A stretch of DNA of 64,000 nucleotides from Thalassomonas viridans (GTDB lineage: Bacteria; Pseudomonadota; Gammaproteobacteria; Enterobacterales; Alteromonadaceae): contig NZ_CP059733.1 in assembly GCF_000948985.2 (NCBI RefSeq), positions 1,426,001 through 1,490,000 on the forward strand, read 5' to 3'. Below the pieces are notes generated by a model that was given only the letters and a program-made list of their open reading frames with translations, ran no database searches and was not told where the DNA came from. The stretch's first letter is position 1; each line of letters starts with the position of its first letter. Shown here piece after piece: positions 27,130 through 35,960 of this stretch. The translations under genes and the position numbers were made by a program.

Positions 27130-27378
27130 AAATTTGATGAACTGAAAATTGCTTTGCCAAGCTCAGTGACGGATGGGCTGTTCTCTGCGGCGCTTTTGCC
27201 GCCGTTGCCTGCGGGTCCGGTTACACCGATGAAGCCGTGAGCGAGGGCTAGGGTATCTTGCATTTTGGCTGAAAAAGCTTATAAGGTGAAATTAGACCGG
27301 TTGCATGCCGGCACGCAAGCGTTACGGCCCGGGATAAGGGTATAATCCAATCCCCTTTGGGAAGGCCGCCAGTCCCGC

Positions 27379-27741
27379 TTAAACGTCAATAAACTGTTTT
27401 ACTTTTTCCGGGTCAATATCAAAGCTGGGTTTTTGTTTGGCTTTCAGCTCTTCTTCCTGCAGCCAGAAAGGTTGGCGGGTAAAGCCGATATGGTAAGACA
27501 CGGCTTCCAGCACCACCTGGTGCTCGCCTATGCGTAAAATGGAAAAGCTGCGCTCCATGCCGAGCAGTTTGCCTTTGGGAAATTCGTTGAGACAGCGGTT
27601 GATTAAGTCCATTTTCGCCTGGGTTTCAGACTCGGGTGGAATAGATTGCGGGTCAACCGTACCGACAACAATACGCTTTACATAACCCACTTCGGATAAG
27701 TCAAAGGTATTCACTGAGCTATTATTGTTTGAAGGTATCAC
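27379..27741 (-). CDS. hypothetical protein of the DUF2589 operon
   Basis: A 120-residue protein without signal or membrane segment; core ERSFSILRIGEHQVVLEAVSYHIGFTRQPFWL. It is the last gene of a four-gene minus-strand run (29578 to 27379) and lies 58 bp after the second DUF2589 gene. No family is recognised. A basic, charged C-terminus ends EKVKQFIDV. Confidence 0.65.
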   Translation of the reverse strand: MIPSNNNSSVNTFDLSEVGYVKRIVVGTVDPQSIPPESETQAKMDLINRCLNEFPKGKLLGMERSFSILRIGEHQVVLEAVSYHIGFTRQPFWLQEEELKAKQKPSFDIDPEKVKQFIDV

Positions 27742-27799
27742 CGCAATCTCCTTAATTTACCGGTTTATGGCTAAATCAATTCTAAGGCTTGGTTAAAGC

Positions 27800-28408
27800 T
27801 TAGTTAGAATCTGTGGCTGCCGCCGCGCCTTTGGGCACAGGTGCTATGGATTGCTGCAGAATATCCATTACCCGGGAAAGTCCTTCCGGGGTGCCGGTTT
27901 GTTTGGCGGTCACCTGTACGCCATATTTGGCCGAGTTGTCGCTTTTACGCTCGGTAGCGCTTGACGACGAAACCGAGCCGCTGACTTTCACCTTCACCGA
28001 GAAAGGCCCGATGCGGCCGCCACCTTCGGCGGAAAAGGCCGCCTGACGATCTGACTTCTTGGATTCGGAAAAGGACGACTTCACTTCCATGTTAAAAGAT
28101 ACGTCGACATTGTCCACCTGCAAGGTGGGCACTGAGACAATGGAAATAAAAGGCACACTTACTTCATAATCAGATCTGACTATATCTATGGTGCCGTCGG
28201 GATTTTCCTTGTGTTCGGGTTTGGAGAAGGAAAAGTCCACCATGCGGACTTTTTTCTGTTCGTCAAAACCCACATCGGTAATAAAATCTGAGGTCGCTTT
28301 GGCCAACATCACCTGGGCGTCGCAAGCTGCCGTTAACGGCCCGCCAATCAATGTATCCATGGGTAATCCCTGGAATTGATCTGACATTTGTACGAGTTCT
28401 CCTGCCAT
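27800..28408 (-). CDS. DUF2589 domain protein (second copy)
   Basis: A 202-residue cytoplasmic protein. The DUF2589 signature is clear: FQGLPMDTLIGGPLTAACDAQVMLAKATSDFI, then VRMVDFSF, VPFISIVSVPTLQVDNVDVSFNMEVKS and a C-terminal VQVTAKQTGTPEGLSRVMDILQQSIAP. It is paralogous to the gene at 28988-29578 (same blocks, moderate identity). The function of DUF2589 is unknown to me. AAGGAGAT precedes the start. Confidence 0.88.
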   Translation of the reverse strand: MAGELVQMSDQFQGLPMDTLIGGPLTAACDAQVMLAKATSDFITDVGFDEQKKVRMVDFSFSKPEHKENPDGTIDIVRSDYEVSVPFISIVSVPTLQVDNVDVSFNMEVKSSFSESKKSDRQAAFSAEGGGRIGPFSVKVKVSGSVSSSSATERKSDNSAKYGVQVTAKQTGTPEGLSRVMDILQQSIAPVPKGAAAATDSN

Positions 28409-28433
28409 TTTAGATCTCCTTGATAATTAAAAA

Positions 28434-28976
28434 TTAGAAGAGCTTGAGCAGATGGCTATTCAGCTTCAAATAACCTTCCGGTGGCTCTCCACTTTCGAAA
28501 GTGATCTTCACTTCCGCGTTTCGGTTTTTACCCCGACCGAATAAGCTGCCGGCGAATAAGTCCGTCGACATAAACTTCTTCTTGCGCGCTTTTTTCATTA
28601 TTTTACTTGTGGAGGTGTGTAGCAGGTCATTGGTTTTATCGTCTTCTGCCGCCGCTTGTTCTATTTCTTCTACGGCGTTGAGGGAGATATTAAAGTTAAC
28701 ACTCATTTCTTTGATTTTTACCGGGTTGACCTGGAATAAGGTCAACAGGGGAATATCGATTTCCTGGTAGCCGTCGCCTCCCTGGGACTGGCCGGGGCTG
28801 TTGTCGCCTACCGCATGTAAATGGGCTGAGGCCGAGGGTAGGCGCACCGTCACCATTTCCGGCTCGCCGTCTTTATTAAAGTACTGGCTGAGGTTCTGGA
28901 TGTTTTGTCTTTCAATTTCATTTTGTGCCGAGGCCACAGAAGACATAATGGCTTCTACTAAGTCGTTTAATTGCAT
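28434..28976 (-). CDS. DUF2589-associated protein with a related beta-sandwich block
   Basis: A 180-residue protein without signal. Middle block IDIPLLTLFQVNPVKIKEMSVNFNISL parallels the VPFISIVSVPTLQVDNVDVSFNMEV block of its two neighbours, and the tail KITFESGEPPEGYLKLNSHLLKLF parallels their TPEGLSRLMDIL end. It therefore looks like a diverged third member. A basic patch (KKARKKKFMS) sits in the middle. It lies 11 bp after the first DUF2589 gene. Confidence 0.75.
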   Translation of the reverse strand: MQLNDLVEAIMSSVASAQNEIERQNIQNLSQYFNKDGEPEMVTVRLPSASAHLHAVGDNSPGQSQGGDGYQEIDIPLLTLFQVNPVKIKEMSVNFNISLNAVEEIEQAAAEDDKTNDLLHTSTSKIMKKARKKKFMSTDLFAGSLFGRGKNRNAEVKITFESGEPPEGYLKLNSHLLKLF

Positions 28977-28987
28977 TAGATCACCTG

Positions 28988-29578
28988 TTATTTGTTGTCT
29001 TTAAGCACTTTAGGTTCGCCGATTTCTACCGGGGCGATATGGCGGTGAAGAATATCCATCAGCCGGGACAGGCCTTCCGGGGTTTCCGCCTGTTTGGCGC
29101 TCACTTCTACCTTGAAGGTGGCGGCGCTGGCGCTTTCTTTTTTGGTAACATTGCCTATCAGGGTAGGTTTGCTCTTTTGGCTTAGCCCCATGGCGGTTTT
29201 CGGGGGAGGCGGGCTTTGCGGGTCGGTCTGTTCACTGTTTTTCTCTTCCATATACTGGGTGGCTTTCACTTCCATGGTGAAGTCGATGCGGGCGCTGTCA
29301 ACCTGCAGGGTAGGCACGGACACTATCGAGATAAAAGGCACGCTTACTTTAACGTCCTGCACTCCCAGGCTGATGTCGCCGTCGTCTTGCTCTATTTGCA
29401 TCGGGCGCTGGAAAGTAAAATCTATCATGCGCACCTGGTTGTTTTCGTCCAGGCCGACATTTTCGATATAGTCTTTGGTGGCGCTGGCCAGCATCACCTG
29501 GCCTTCACAGATTGCCGATAAAGGTGCGCCGATTAATTGCTCCATTGGCAAGCCTTTAAATGGTTCCTTGTTGCTCAT
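28988..29578 (-). CDS. DUF2589 domain protein (first copy)
   Basis: A 196-residue protein, first gene of the operon. Signature blocks FKGLPMEQLIGAPLSAICEGQVMLASATKDYI, VRMIDFTF, VPFISIVSVPTLQVDSARIDFTMEVKA and VSAKQAETPEGLSRLMDIL. GAAGGAAGG lies just before the start. A Pro-rich linker (SPPPPKTAM) replaces part of the middle. The intergenic region 29579-29861 upstream should carry the operon promoter, but I saw no convincing box. Confidence 0.88.
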   Translation of the reverse strand: MSNKEPFKGLPMEQLIGAPLSAICEGQVMLASATKDYIENVGLDENNQVRMIDFTFQRPMQIEQDDGDISLGVQDVKVSVPFISIVSVPTLQVDSARIDFTMEVKATQYMEEKNSEQTDPQSPPPPKTAMGLSQKSKPTLIGNVTKKESASAATFKVEVSAKQAETPEGLSRLMDILHRHIAPVEIGEPKVLKDNK

Positions 29579-29861
29579 TGCATCCTTCCTTCACTGAACA
29601 AGAGTTATTATTCTTCCTGTAAGCCTTGCTTTAGCGGCAAATAAAAGCAATTTATATCATGAGGATACACTAGGGCAGCGGTGCTTTTCATGATGTCAGG
29701 TTCGCTAAAGTGTAGACGCAGATCCGCATTCCTGCCTGAAAAAAACGATAAAAATAATGTTTATTTTCTTCTTGCTGCGTTCAGGTTAAACCATCAAAAG
29801 CCAGTTCCTGTTCTATACTAAGAAAGTCGTAACTCTGCGATGTAGTTTAGGTAGTAGTTGT

Positions 29862-30188
29862 ATGAACAAACCACTTCAAATAGAACAATTCGAATGGAGT
29901 CAGAGTCAACCTATCAGTCAGCAATTACCATATACCTTTACTAACGGATTAGTGTTTAACGGCCTTAACGGACAATGTGGCAATTGCGGCCAGCTTATCA
30001 AGCCCGATGATATTCACGGGTCCATCTCTACCTTGTCGACGGAACGGTGCCTTATGGTAGCCAAGGGCTATTGCTATTATTGCGATACCCTGACATGTTT
30101 CAACTTCATCATAGATCAGGAGGGGCAAGCCCAGGTTGTGGATATTGAACAATCCGCAGTCACACATGATCCCAGCCAGCCCAATTGA
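29862..30188 (+). CDS. small zinc-ribbon-like protein, function unknown
   Basis: A 108-residue cytoplasmic protein with two CxxC pairs (QCGNCGQLI near residue 40 and YCYYCDTLTC near residue 70), a spacing able to bind one zinc ion. It is divergent from the DUF2589 operon, with 283 bp between them, and ends at a strong terminator. No family name can be given. Confidence 0.65.
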   Translation: MNKPLQIEQFEWSQSQPISQQLPYTFTNGLVFNGLNGQCGNCGQLIKPDDIHGSISTLSTERCLMVAKGYCYYCDTLTCFNFIIDQEGQAQVVDIEQSAVTHDPSQPN

Positions 30189-30230
30189 TATCCGGGTAAG
30201 GTTTCAGTACTTAATACCTAAGCAAAAAAA

Positions 30231-30258
30231 GACGTGGGCAGCCCCCACGTCTTTTTTT
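30231..30258 (+). terminator. intrinsic terminator
   Basis: GACGTGGG (30231-30238) pairs with CCCACGTC (30244-30251), followed by seven T and preceded by seven A, so it could work in both directions. Confidence 0.92.
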
Positions 30259-30403
30259 ATACAGAGATGTATTTCAGCTTGTACATGCTCCCGGCATAAG
30301 CTAAGCAGGCCCAGAGCGGTTTAAGTGATAATGATATTATTAAGTTTAATATCCGTAGTATTTAATCTGAGCCAGAGGCAAGCTGATTGAGCTAGCGCAT
30401 AGA

Positions 30404-30634
30404 TAACCTGAACTCGGGATAATCTGAACCAGCCAGCACCGCGCTTTTAACGGTTCTCGGCGTTAAACTTGCTTCTAATAGCCCGCTATTAGTACGCAAG
30501 TTTGCCTTGATAACCATTAAAAGCGCAGCACTGGTGCCATGATGAACAATCATTAAGTGTTAAATAAGGTGCCCAATAGCTAACCTATTGCTATTTAAGC
30601 ATTTGCTGGCTCACCTTATCCCGAGTTCAGGTTA
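30404..30634 (+). mobile_element. MITE-like element, family B, copy 1
   Basis: A 231-bp non-coding element with 19-bp perfect ends TAACCTGAACTCGGGATAA and its complement, extended by imperfect pairing (CCAGCCA / TGCTGG). GA on both sides may be a 2-bp duplication. A copy of equal length lies at 53617-53847. The following stretch to 30886 holds no gene I can support. Confidence 0.85.
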
Positions 30635-30886
30635 GACAGTAATTTGGTAGCTCACTTAATGCTCAATGATTGTCTGTCACTCGCATCTATGGTGCCTTCT
30701 TAACAAGGAAAACAGTCAAAGTGGCAGACTGGGTTTTCCGCGGTGTATAACGGTGTCATTTATCGTTTTGACAGTGCAGAAAACTCAAATTTGTTAATTA
30801 ATCCCCGGAAAAGTATGTACTGGTCCAGTATGACTCTGTACCTACGGCATGCTTTCAGGGAAAGTTCCTGATTGAATAACAATCAA

Positions 30887-32119
30887 CTACTTTCTAGTGA
30901 TATCGGTGATAACCGCGCCTGCAGAAATAGGAGTGTTATACGTAGTATCTACCTCATGCAGCATTTTCATCATATTATTGCTGTCATCTGAGACAAAATT
31001 GACACTGTGTTTGGAATAAGCATTACCACCTGCATCCATGGAAACCCGAATATAATTAGCCTGTGTATTGGCATTAACGTGCACTTCGAAATTACAGCCG
31101 TAATGGCTACCATTTCTTCCCCATCGAGTGCTGTAATAATCCGTAGTTTCATTGGTTTCAATATTTTTTAGCCGTACCCGACAAGTCCAGGCATTATTAG
31201 TAGCTCTAGACTCCATCTCTATTTCTAATTTTGTCCCGGCAATAGCTTCCCTGGCCGTCTTTTGGTATCCCCAGGACTCAGGATGTAAACCTGTATAAGT
31301 AACGGCTTGAATAGCTGCTTTTGCCGTGCGGGTGTAAGCGTACTTCTCGTCAAATTCATGTTGTGTCATAGCAACACAAGTTCCATTGGCTCTTATACAC
31401 AAAAGTATTGGATAGTTTTTATCCGTAAGTTCAAAGCCGTAATCAAACGCGAAGTCCCCATTAAAATCGGGTGCCGTCAGGGAACTAAGATCCAGGGTTA
31501 TCTCCGCTAAATTTTCAATATTAACTAAATCAGAGCAATCTAAAGTGGAAGTTAGGGTTAAAGGAATATTACTTGTGATTGCCGTAAGCAAGGTGGAGTA
31601 CAAAGCCCTACCACCGGAAGTGTTTATTTTAAAACCATATAAATCGCTATTCTGTGCTGCAACGCAAGAAGGCAAAGTGTGTTGTTTGTCTTGCGGCGTT
31701 GAAAATAACAGAGTATCTTGTTTAAGCTCTAAAGCGTTAACCACAGTTATAGCTGTATCATCTTTTATCGATATGCCGTCAATGCGTTCTACGCCTGCGC
31801 TGTCGGCACAGTCTTTGGGACGGCTGATCTCAAACGGCATATTTGCATTCATTGCGGTGATTAATAGCGTATGCATCACCCGGCCTGAATCGGTATTAAT
31901 ATCGAAACTGAATTGGTTAACTTTATTTGTATCAACACAGGCAGCTGGTTCAATCAATGGCTCGTCGGCAGTTACGATCAGGATGTCATTTTCAAGAGTT
32001 AACTGCTGGATACGGATTAAGGTGTTTTCAACCGACACTTCGGCAAGGCTGTTAAGGCTCAACAATAAGCAGGCTACACTCAGTAAACCACTAAATCTAT
32101 CATTGAATTTTAAAGGCAT
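30887..32119 (-). CDS. secreted protein with two copies of a small Cys-containing domain
   Basis: The 410-residue protein has a signal peptide (MPLKFNDRFSGLLSVACLLLSLNSLA). Two tandem domains at ~32-118 and ~122-212 share CV(x)n(F)xINT(x)SGR(x)(x)xTLLTA(x)xxN and a later Cys (PKDCADS / LDCSDL). The same pattern is seen in the N-terminus of the RHS protein and in the gene at 32475. The C-terminal half (~215-410) contains four more Cys and no recognised domain. It is divergent from the gene pair at 32475 and 32822. Confidence 0.7.
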   Translation of the reverse strand: MPLKFNDRFSGLLSVACLLLSLNSLAEVSVENTLIRIQQLTLENDILIVTADEPLIEPAACVDTNKVNQFSFDINTDSGRVMHTLLITAMNANMPFEISRPKDCADSAGVERIDGISIKDDTAITVVNALELKQDTLLFSTPQDKQHTLPSCVAAQNSDLYGFKINTSGGRALYSTLLTAITSNIPLTLTSTLDCSDLVNIENLAEITLDLSSLTAPDFNGDFAFDYGFELTDKNYPILLCIRANGTCVAMTQHEFDEKYAYTRTAKAAIQAVTYTGLHPESWGYQKTAREAIAGTKLEIEMESRATNNAWTCRVRLKNIETNETTDYYSTRWGRNGSHYGCNFEVHVNANTQANYIRVSMDAGGNAYSKHSVNFVSDDSNNMMKMLHEVDTTYNTPISAGAVITDITRK

Positions 32120-32474
32120 TCTGTTTCCTATTTGTGTTTTTGAAGCGCTATGGCATGATTCCTTCGTTAAAAAGTTTAATACCGGCTTGATTGCTTCATT
32201 TACTTAAACGTTAGATTATAACAACTTTTTTTAATTTCAGTGCAAAGAATAGATTACTTTATAAAAATCTTATCAAAGACATGATCTTTACTAGATAATA
32301 ATTTAAAATAATGCCAATTTAGTTGTTTAAAAATCAACATATTGCTTAAAAAACATAAGATAACAGCGAATTTAGTTAATTATTATAAACTTACCGTTGA
32401 ATAATTTGGTTTAAGCCAGTATCTCCATTAACAAATGTAAACTAACACCTTGATTAGAAAAAACTAAGTAGAAA
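32120..32474. other. AT-rich divergent intergenic region
   Basis: 355 bp between divergent secreted-protein genes. It is very AT-rich, with no gene and no clear hairpin; it presumably carries both promoters, but I could not pick unique boxes. Confidence 0.4.
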
Positions 32475-32804
32475 ATGTTAAAGCATTCAGTCGTACTGCC
32501 TATTTTACTGGCAGGTTTAAGTGTTCAAGCCAGCGCTAGCAATAAAATCAATAAGCTAACTATTAAAGCCGGCATAGCCTATTTTGAAACTACAAGAGCA
32601 AAAACGTCATCCCTGGCTTGTGTTTCACCTGCCTTACAACACCAATGGTCATTGGACACCACCACAATAAAGGGTGAAAGCCAATATTTGTTGTTACTAT
32701 CGGCCATTGCTAACAGTCACAGTGTTAAAGTGGTATCCGCCAATGACTGCAAACTGGTGCCGGGTCTTGAAAGGGCGCTGTCACTCACTTTAGTTCAAGA
32801 ATAA
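32475..32804 (+). CDS. small secreted single-domain protein related to the RHS N-terminus
   Basis: A 109-residue protein with a signal peptide (MLKHSVVLPILLAGLSVQASA) plus one ~85-residue domain: KINKLTIKAGIAYFETT, then ACVSP, a Trp, a YLLLLSAIA helix and a final DCKLVPGLERALSL. Residues ~29-118 of the 2510-aa RHS protein follow the same layout (KITDLAVNNDVATFYT, SCV, W, YPLLNIALEA, TCLSNPALERPQSV). No family name is known to me. It is followed 17 bp later by the FN3-like gene and probably co-transcribed. Confidence 0.7.
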   Translation: MLKHSVVLPILLAGLSVQASASNKINKLTIKAGIAYFETTRAKTSSLACVSPALQHQWSLDTTTIKGESQYLLLLSAIANSHSVKVVSANDCKLVPGLERALSLTLVQE

Positions 32805-32821
32805 CTTGTCGTAGGGAAGCT

Positions 32822-34471
32822 ATGTTAAAATTATTCTGCTTGTTATTCGCCCTGTTGTTCATGCCTTCAATTTTTGCCAATCAGGCAATGTTGGCAACTA
32901 GTGTTTATTATTTATCCTCTCCAGGTAGCGGCCCGACTACAATCAATGCCTTGCTCAATCAAACGGACGATACAGGAAAGCTCCAAGTCCGCTGGGCTGA
33001 TTATGCCGGGGAAGGCGCAGTGTATAAACTTGAAATATCTCTTGCCGGCAGTTCCTCCTGGCAAACTATATATCAGGGAGAAAACCTCTATGCCAGACAA
33101 GAGCAGGTATTACCAAGCAACAGTTATAACTTACGTTTATCCTGCAGCGGTTCCGCCTTGTGTCTCCCGGATGATTATATCGCCTTGACTATAGGCGTGG
33201 TTTCATACGAAGCTCCTGCATTAGCAATTTCAGAAAGTGCAGATTCACTTTATTGGTCAGTGCCGGCAGAGGCGGAGCATTTCGAGCTGGAGGTATTAAC
33301 TTGTGAAAGTGCCTGCAGTATAGATGAATTATCCCCTTGGCAATCTCTGGAGAATGCCGTTAGCAGCAGCGTTAATACATACCCGCTAAACACCTTGAGC
33401 ACACAGCACTATGCTTTTAGGGTTAAGGCTTGCTCTCAATTAAACCAATGCGGTGCTTGGAGTAATGCGGTAGCTTACGACAATACCAAGCCTAGGTTGA
33501 TCACTTATGAATGGCGTCCTTCAGTGATTGTCCAGGGGCAGGAAGCCGCCTTATATTTTAATGTGAAAAATGCCGAGTACTGTAATATCTGGCTGATAGA
33601 GCCTATAGACGAAAACCTGGAAGTCACAGGCTTGGGCAGTAATGCCCACAGTTCGATCCGTTCAGATTATTTGCCAGGTAAGTATACTGCAAATGGTTAT
33701 TGTAGCGACAGTAATTTCAATAAGGTGCCTGACTTTGAAGGCCTGCCGGAGACTTATGGCAATTATTTAAGGAGTAGCTTGACCGTGCTCAGTGAGCCTG
33801 ACGGTATTCATATTCCGAACATTATGCTCAATAATAACGGTACAGAGGTACACTGGGATAACAGCAAAATACAGAATACCCAAATATATTACATTCAATA
33901 CGGTACCTGCGAGAATGAGTGCAGTGATAGCACTTCAGTCAGCTGGAACCCGGCTACTTCTGCCCATATGGCGGCGCATCCCTCGTCACTATTGTTGGAT
34001 TGGTATAAATTCAATAAAGGATATCATTATGCTTTTAAAATAAAAGGCTGCCCTGAAACAGGTTCGCAAGATAACTGTTACGGTTGGAGCAATAAAGTAT
34101 ATTTTACTATCCCAAATCCTATTGAGATCTATTTGGATATTTCGGAGAGCAAGCAGGTATTAAGGTGGGAGAAAACCAGCGCTGAACATCATTACGAGCT
34201 AGAGCTGGCTAGTTGCCAGCAAGACTGTAGCCAGGAAAAAAACCTGAACTGGCAAAGCTTGAATAATCAGCTGGATTACAATAGAACCAGTTATGAGTTA
34301 CCTGATTTAGCTGAGGCTTATTATGCGTTTCGGGTCAGAGCCTGTAATAGTGTCAGTGAATGTGACACTTGGAGTGCATTGGTACATTGGAATAAGAGCG
34401 ATCAAGAGCCAACACCTGAGACTAATTCAATTAAAACTGAATTGTTAGGTGCACCAATATCAAGGAGTTAG
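32822..34471 (+). CDS. secreted protein with fibronectin-III-like repeats
   Basis: The 549-residue protein has a signal peptide (MLKLFCLLFALLFMPSIFA) and at least three FN3-like units around residues 40-130, 140-225 and 440-530, each with a W..P/Y..E(L)EV start and an AYYAFRVRAC-type end followed by W(S)xxV. Cys pairs (CESAC, CQQDC, CENEC) are conserved inside the units. It lies directly behind the small RHS-N-like gene. A role as accessory or carrier of a secreted RHS system is inference from the shared domain, not shown. Confidence 0.65.
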   Translation: MLKLFCLLFALLFMPSIFANQAMLATSVYYLSSPGSGPTTINALLNQTDDTGKLQVRWADYAGEGAVYKLEISLAGSSSWQTIYQGENLYARQEQVLPSNSYNLRLSCSGSALCLPDDYIALTIGVVSYEAPALAISESADSLYWSVPAEAEHFELEVLTCESACSIDELSPWQSLENAVSSSVNTYPLNTLSTQHYAFRVKACSQLNQCGAWSNAVAYDNTKPRLITYEWRPSVIVQGQEAALYFNVKNAEYCNIWLIEPIDENLEVTGLGSNAHSSIRSDYLPGKYTANGYCSDSNFNKVPDFEGLPETYGNYLRSSLTVLSEPDGIHIPNIMLNNNGTEVHWDNSKIQNTQIYYIQYGTCENECSDSTSVSWNPATSAHMAAHPSSLLLDWYKFNKGYHYAFKIKGCPETGSQDNCYGWSNKVYFTIPNPIEIYLDISESKQVLRWEKTSAEHHYELELASCQQDCSQEKNLNWQSLNNQLDYNRTSYELPDLAEAYYAFRVRACNSVSECDTWSALVHWNKSDQEPTPETNSIKTELLGAPISRS

Positions 34472-34724
34472 CCAGGCACAATGGTTTTTTAGTTAATTAA
34501 TCCCTGATTGGTTTAAGCTATATCATAGCATTAAGTTTATGATTTATTTATCACTTTGCTTTTATAGTTTTTATCCCTAGTTGAGGTTAAGTACATACAT
34601 CCAGTAAATAAACCTGTGGTTTCAAAGAGGAACAGAAGCTGGGGTTATATCTTACCAGTTGAGTTATGCCTGAAATCCTTCGTTAAAGCTACATTTTACC
34701 GTGATACACTAAGGTTATTTCTTT

Positions 34725-35741
34725 TTGTCAGAAAGTTTGCCGGTAACCGTCTCCATGTTAGCTTTTGTTAAATCCCACTACAGCGGCATTTTTGTCTGCG
34801 CCGTTATTGCCGTAGCTGCCAGTGCCCTGGCGCAGCGCTATCAGGCGCCGGTAATGTTGTTTGCCCTTTTGCTTGGCCTGGCGCTGCATTTTTTATATGA
34901 GTCAAAAGGGCACAGACCGGGCATAGACTTTTGCAGTAAACATGTGCTGCGTATTGCCGTGGCCCTGCTGGGGGTACGCATTGCCTTTGCCGATATAGTC
35001 TCGCTTGGGGTTATGCCGCCGCTGATTGTGGTCGGCAGCATGGCATTAACGGTTTTTTTCGGCATCTTGCTGGCGCGCCTGCTGGGTTTGCCTAAAGTGT
35101 TCGGGGTGCTCTCCGGCGGGGCCGTGGCGGTGTGTGGTGTTTCTGCGGCTGCGGCCATTTCCACGGTATTGCCGAAAAAAGCCCAGCAGGAGAAATTTTT
35201 TGCCCTGACGGTGATCAGCATTACCGCCCTCAGTACCCTGGCGATGCTGACCTACCCGCTGATCACCGACTTTCTTGCCCTGGACGATAAGCAGGCAGGG
35301 GTTTTTATCGGCGGCGCCATCCATGATGTGGCCCAGGTGGTGGGGGCGGGCTATTCGGTTTCCACCCAAACCGGGGATATTGCTACCTATATCAAGTTGC
35401 TGCGGGTGGCCTTGCTTCTGCCGATAGTGGTAATGATCTTTTTTGCCTTCCGGGAAAAAAGCTCAAGCTTAAGCGGCGGCGTTACCGGCCTGGTGCCGGG
35501 GTTTTTAATCGCGTTTCTCCTGCTGGCGCTGGCAAATAACCTGGGCTTTATTCCCGCCGCCCTGGCGGAGGTGATCAAAAACGTTTCCGGCGGTGCCTTG
35601 GTGCTTGCCATGGTGGCGATTGGTGTAAAAACCTCGTTAAAGCAGGTGGTGTCTGTGGGCTGGAAACCGGTTTTGCTGATGACTTTCGAGACGGTCTTTT
35701 TTGCTTTGTTGATTCTGGCAGGTATTTTCGCGACTGCTTGA
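34725..35741 (+). CDS. YeiH-family (UPF0324) putative sulfate exporter / permease
   Basis: The ~338-residue integral membrane protein has about 10 hydrophobic spans. Family blocks: KHVLRIAVALLGVRIAF, LSGGAVAVCGVSAAAAISTVLP, GVFIGGAIHDVAQVVGAGY and a final VAIGVKTSLKQV. The family was linked to sulfonate or cysteine-related efflux in some bacteria; the substrate is not established here. The TTG start at 34725 has AAGG 10 bases upstream; an ATG ten codons later (34755) lacks a site but is possible. Confidence 0.88.
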   Translation: MSESLPVTVSMLAFVKSHYSGIFVCAVIAVAASALAQRYQAPVMLFALLLGLALHFLYESKGHRPGIDFCSKHVLRIAVALLGVRIAFADIVSLGVMPPLIVVGSMALTVFFGILLARLLGLPKVFGVLSGGAVAVCGVSAAAAISTVLPKKAQQEKFFALTVISITALSTLAMLTYPLITDFLALDDKQAGVFIGGAIHDVAQVVGAGYSVSTQTGDIATYIKLLRVALLLPIVVMIFFAFREKSSSLSGGVTGLVPGFLIAFLLLALANNLGFIPAALAEVIKNVSGGALVLAMVAIGVKTSLKQVVSVGWKPVLLMTFETVFFALLILAGIFATA

Positions 35742-35960
35742 GGTCAGGAGGAATCCGCGGCACGGCTTTCGCGGGAAAGTTGCGGCAAAATGTAAAGGAT
35801 GTAATAAAGTGTAACCTGCGGGTATACTTGTGTATGCTATGAAAACTATTTTGTAATCATAGTGTTATCTTTGGTGTTTTCGGCCTGGTTTCACTTTTCA
35901 CGCCTTTGTTTCTGGTCTTATAATCTTTGCAATCAAGCTATTTTCTGTGTAAAGAAACCT

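Larger units (their letters stand above)
26911..27378. other. decayed region between symE and the DUF2589 operon
   Basis: No intact gene. It holds the RHS fragment at 27038-27115, a degenerate REP hairpin at 27117-27129 and a short frame ending at 27250 (GWAVLCGAFAAVACGSGYTD) with no recognised origin. Confidence 0.5.

Noticed and set aside
27148..27250. Short frame GWAVLCGAFAAVACGSGYTD
   Set aside because: No start, no family and only ~30 codons; left as unassigned debris.
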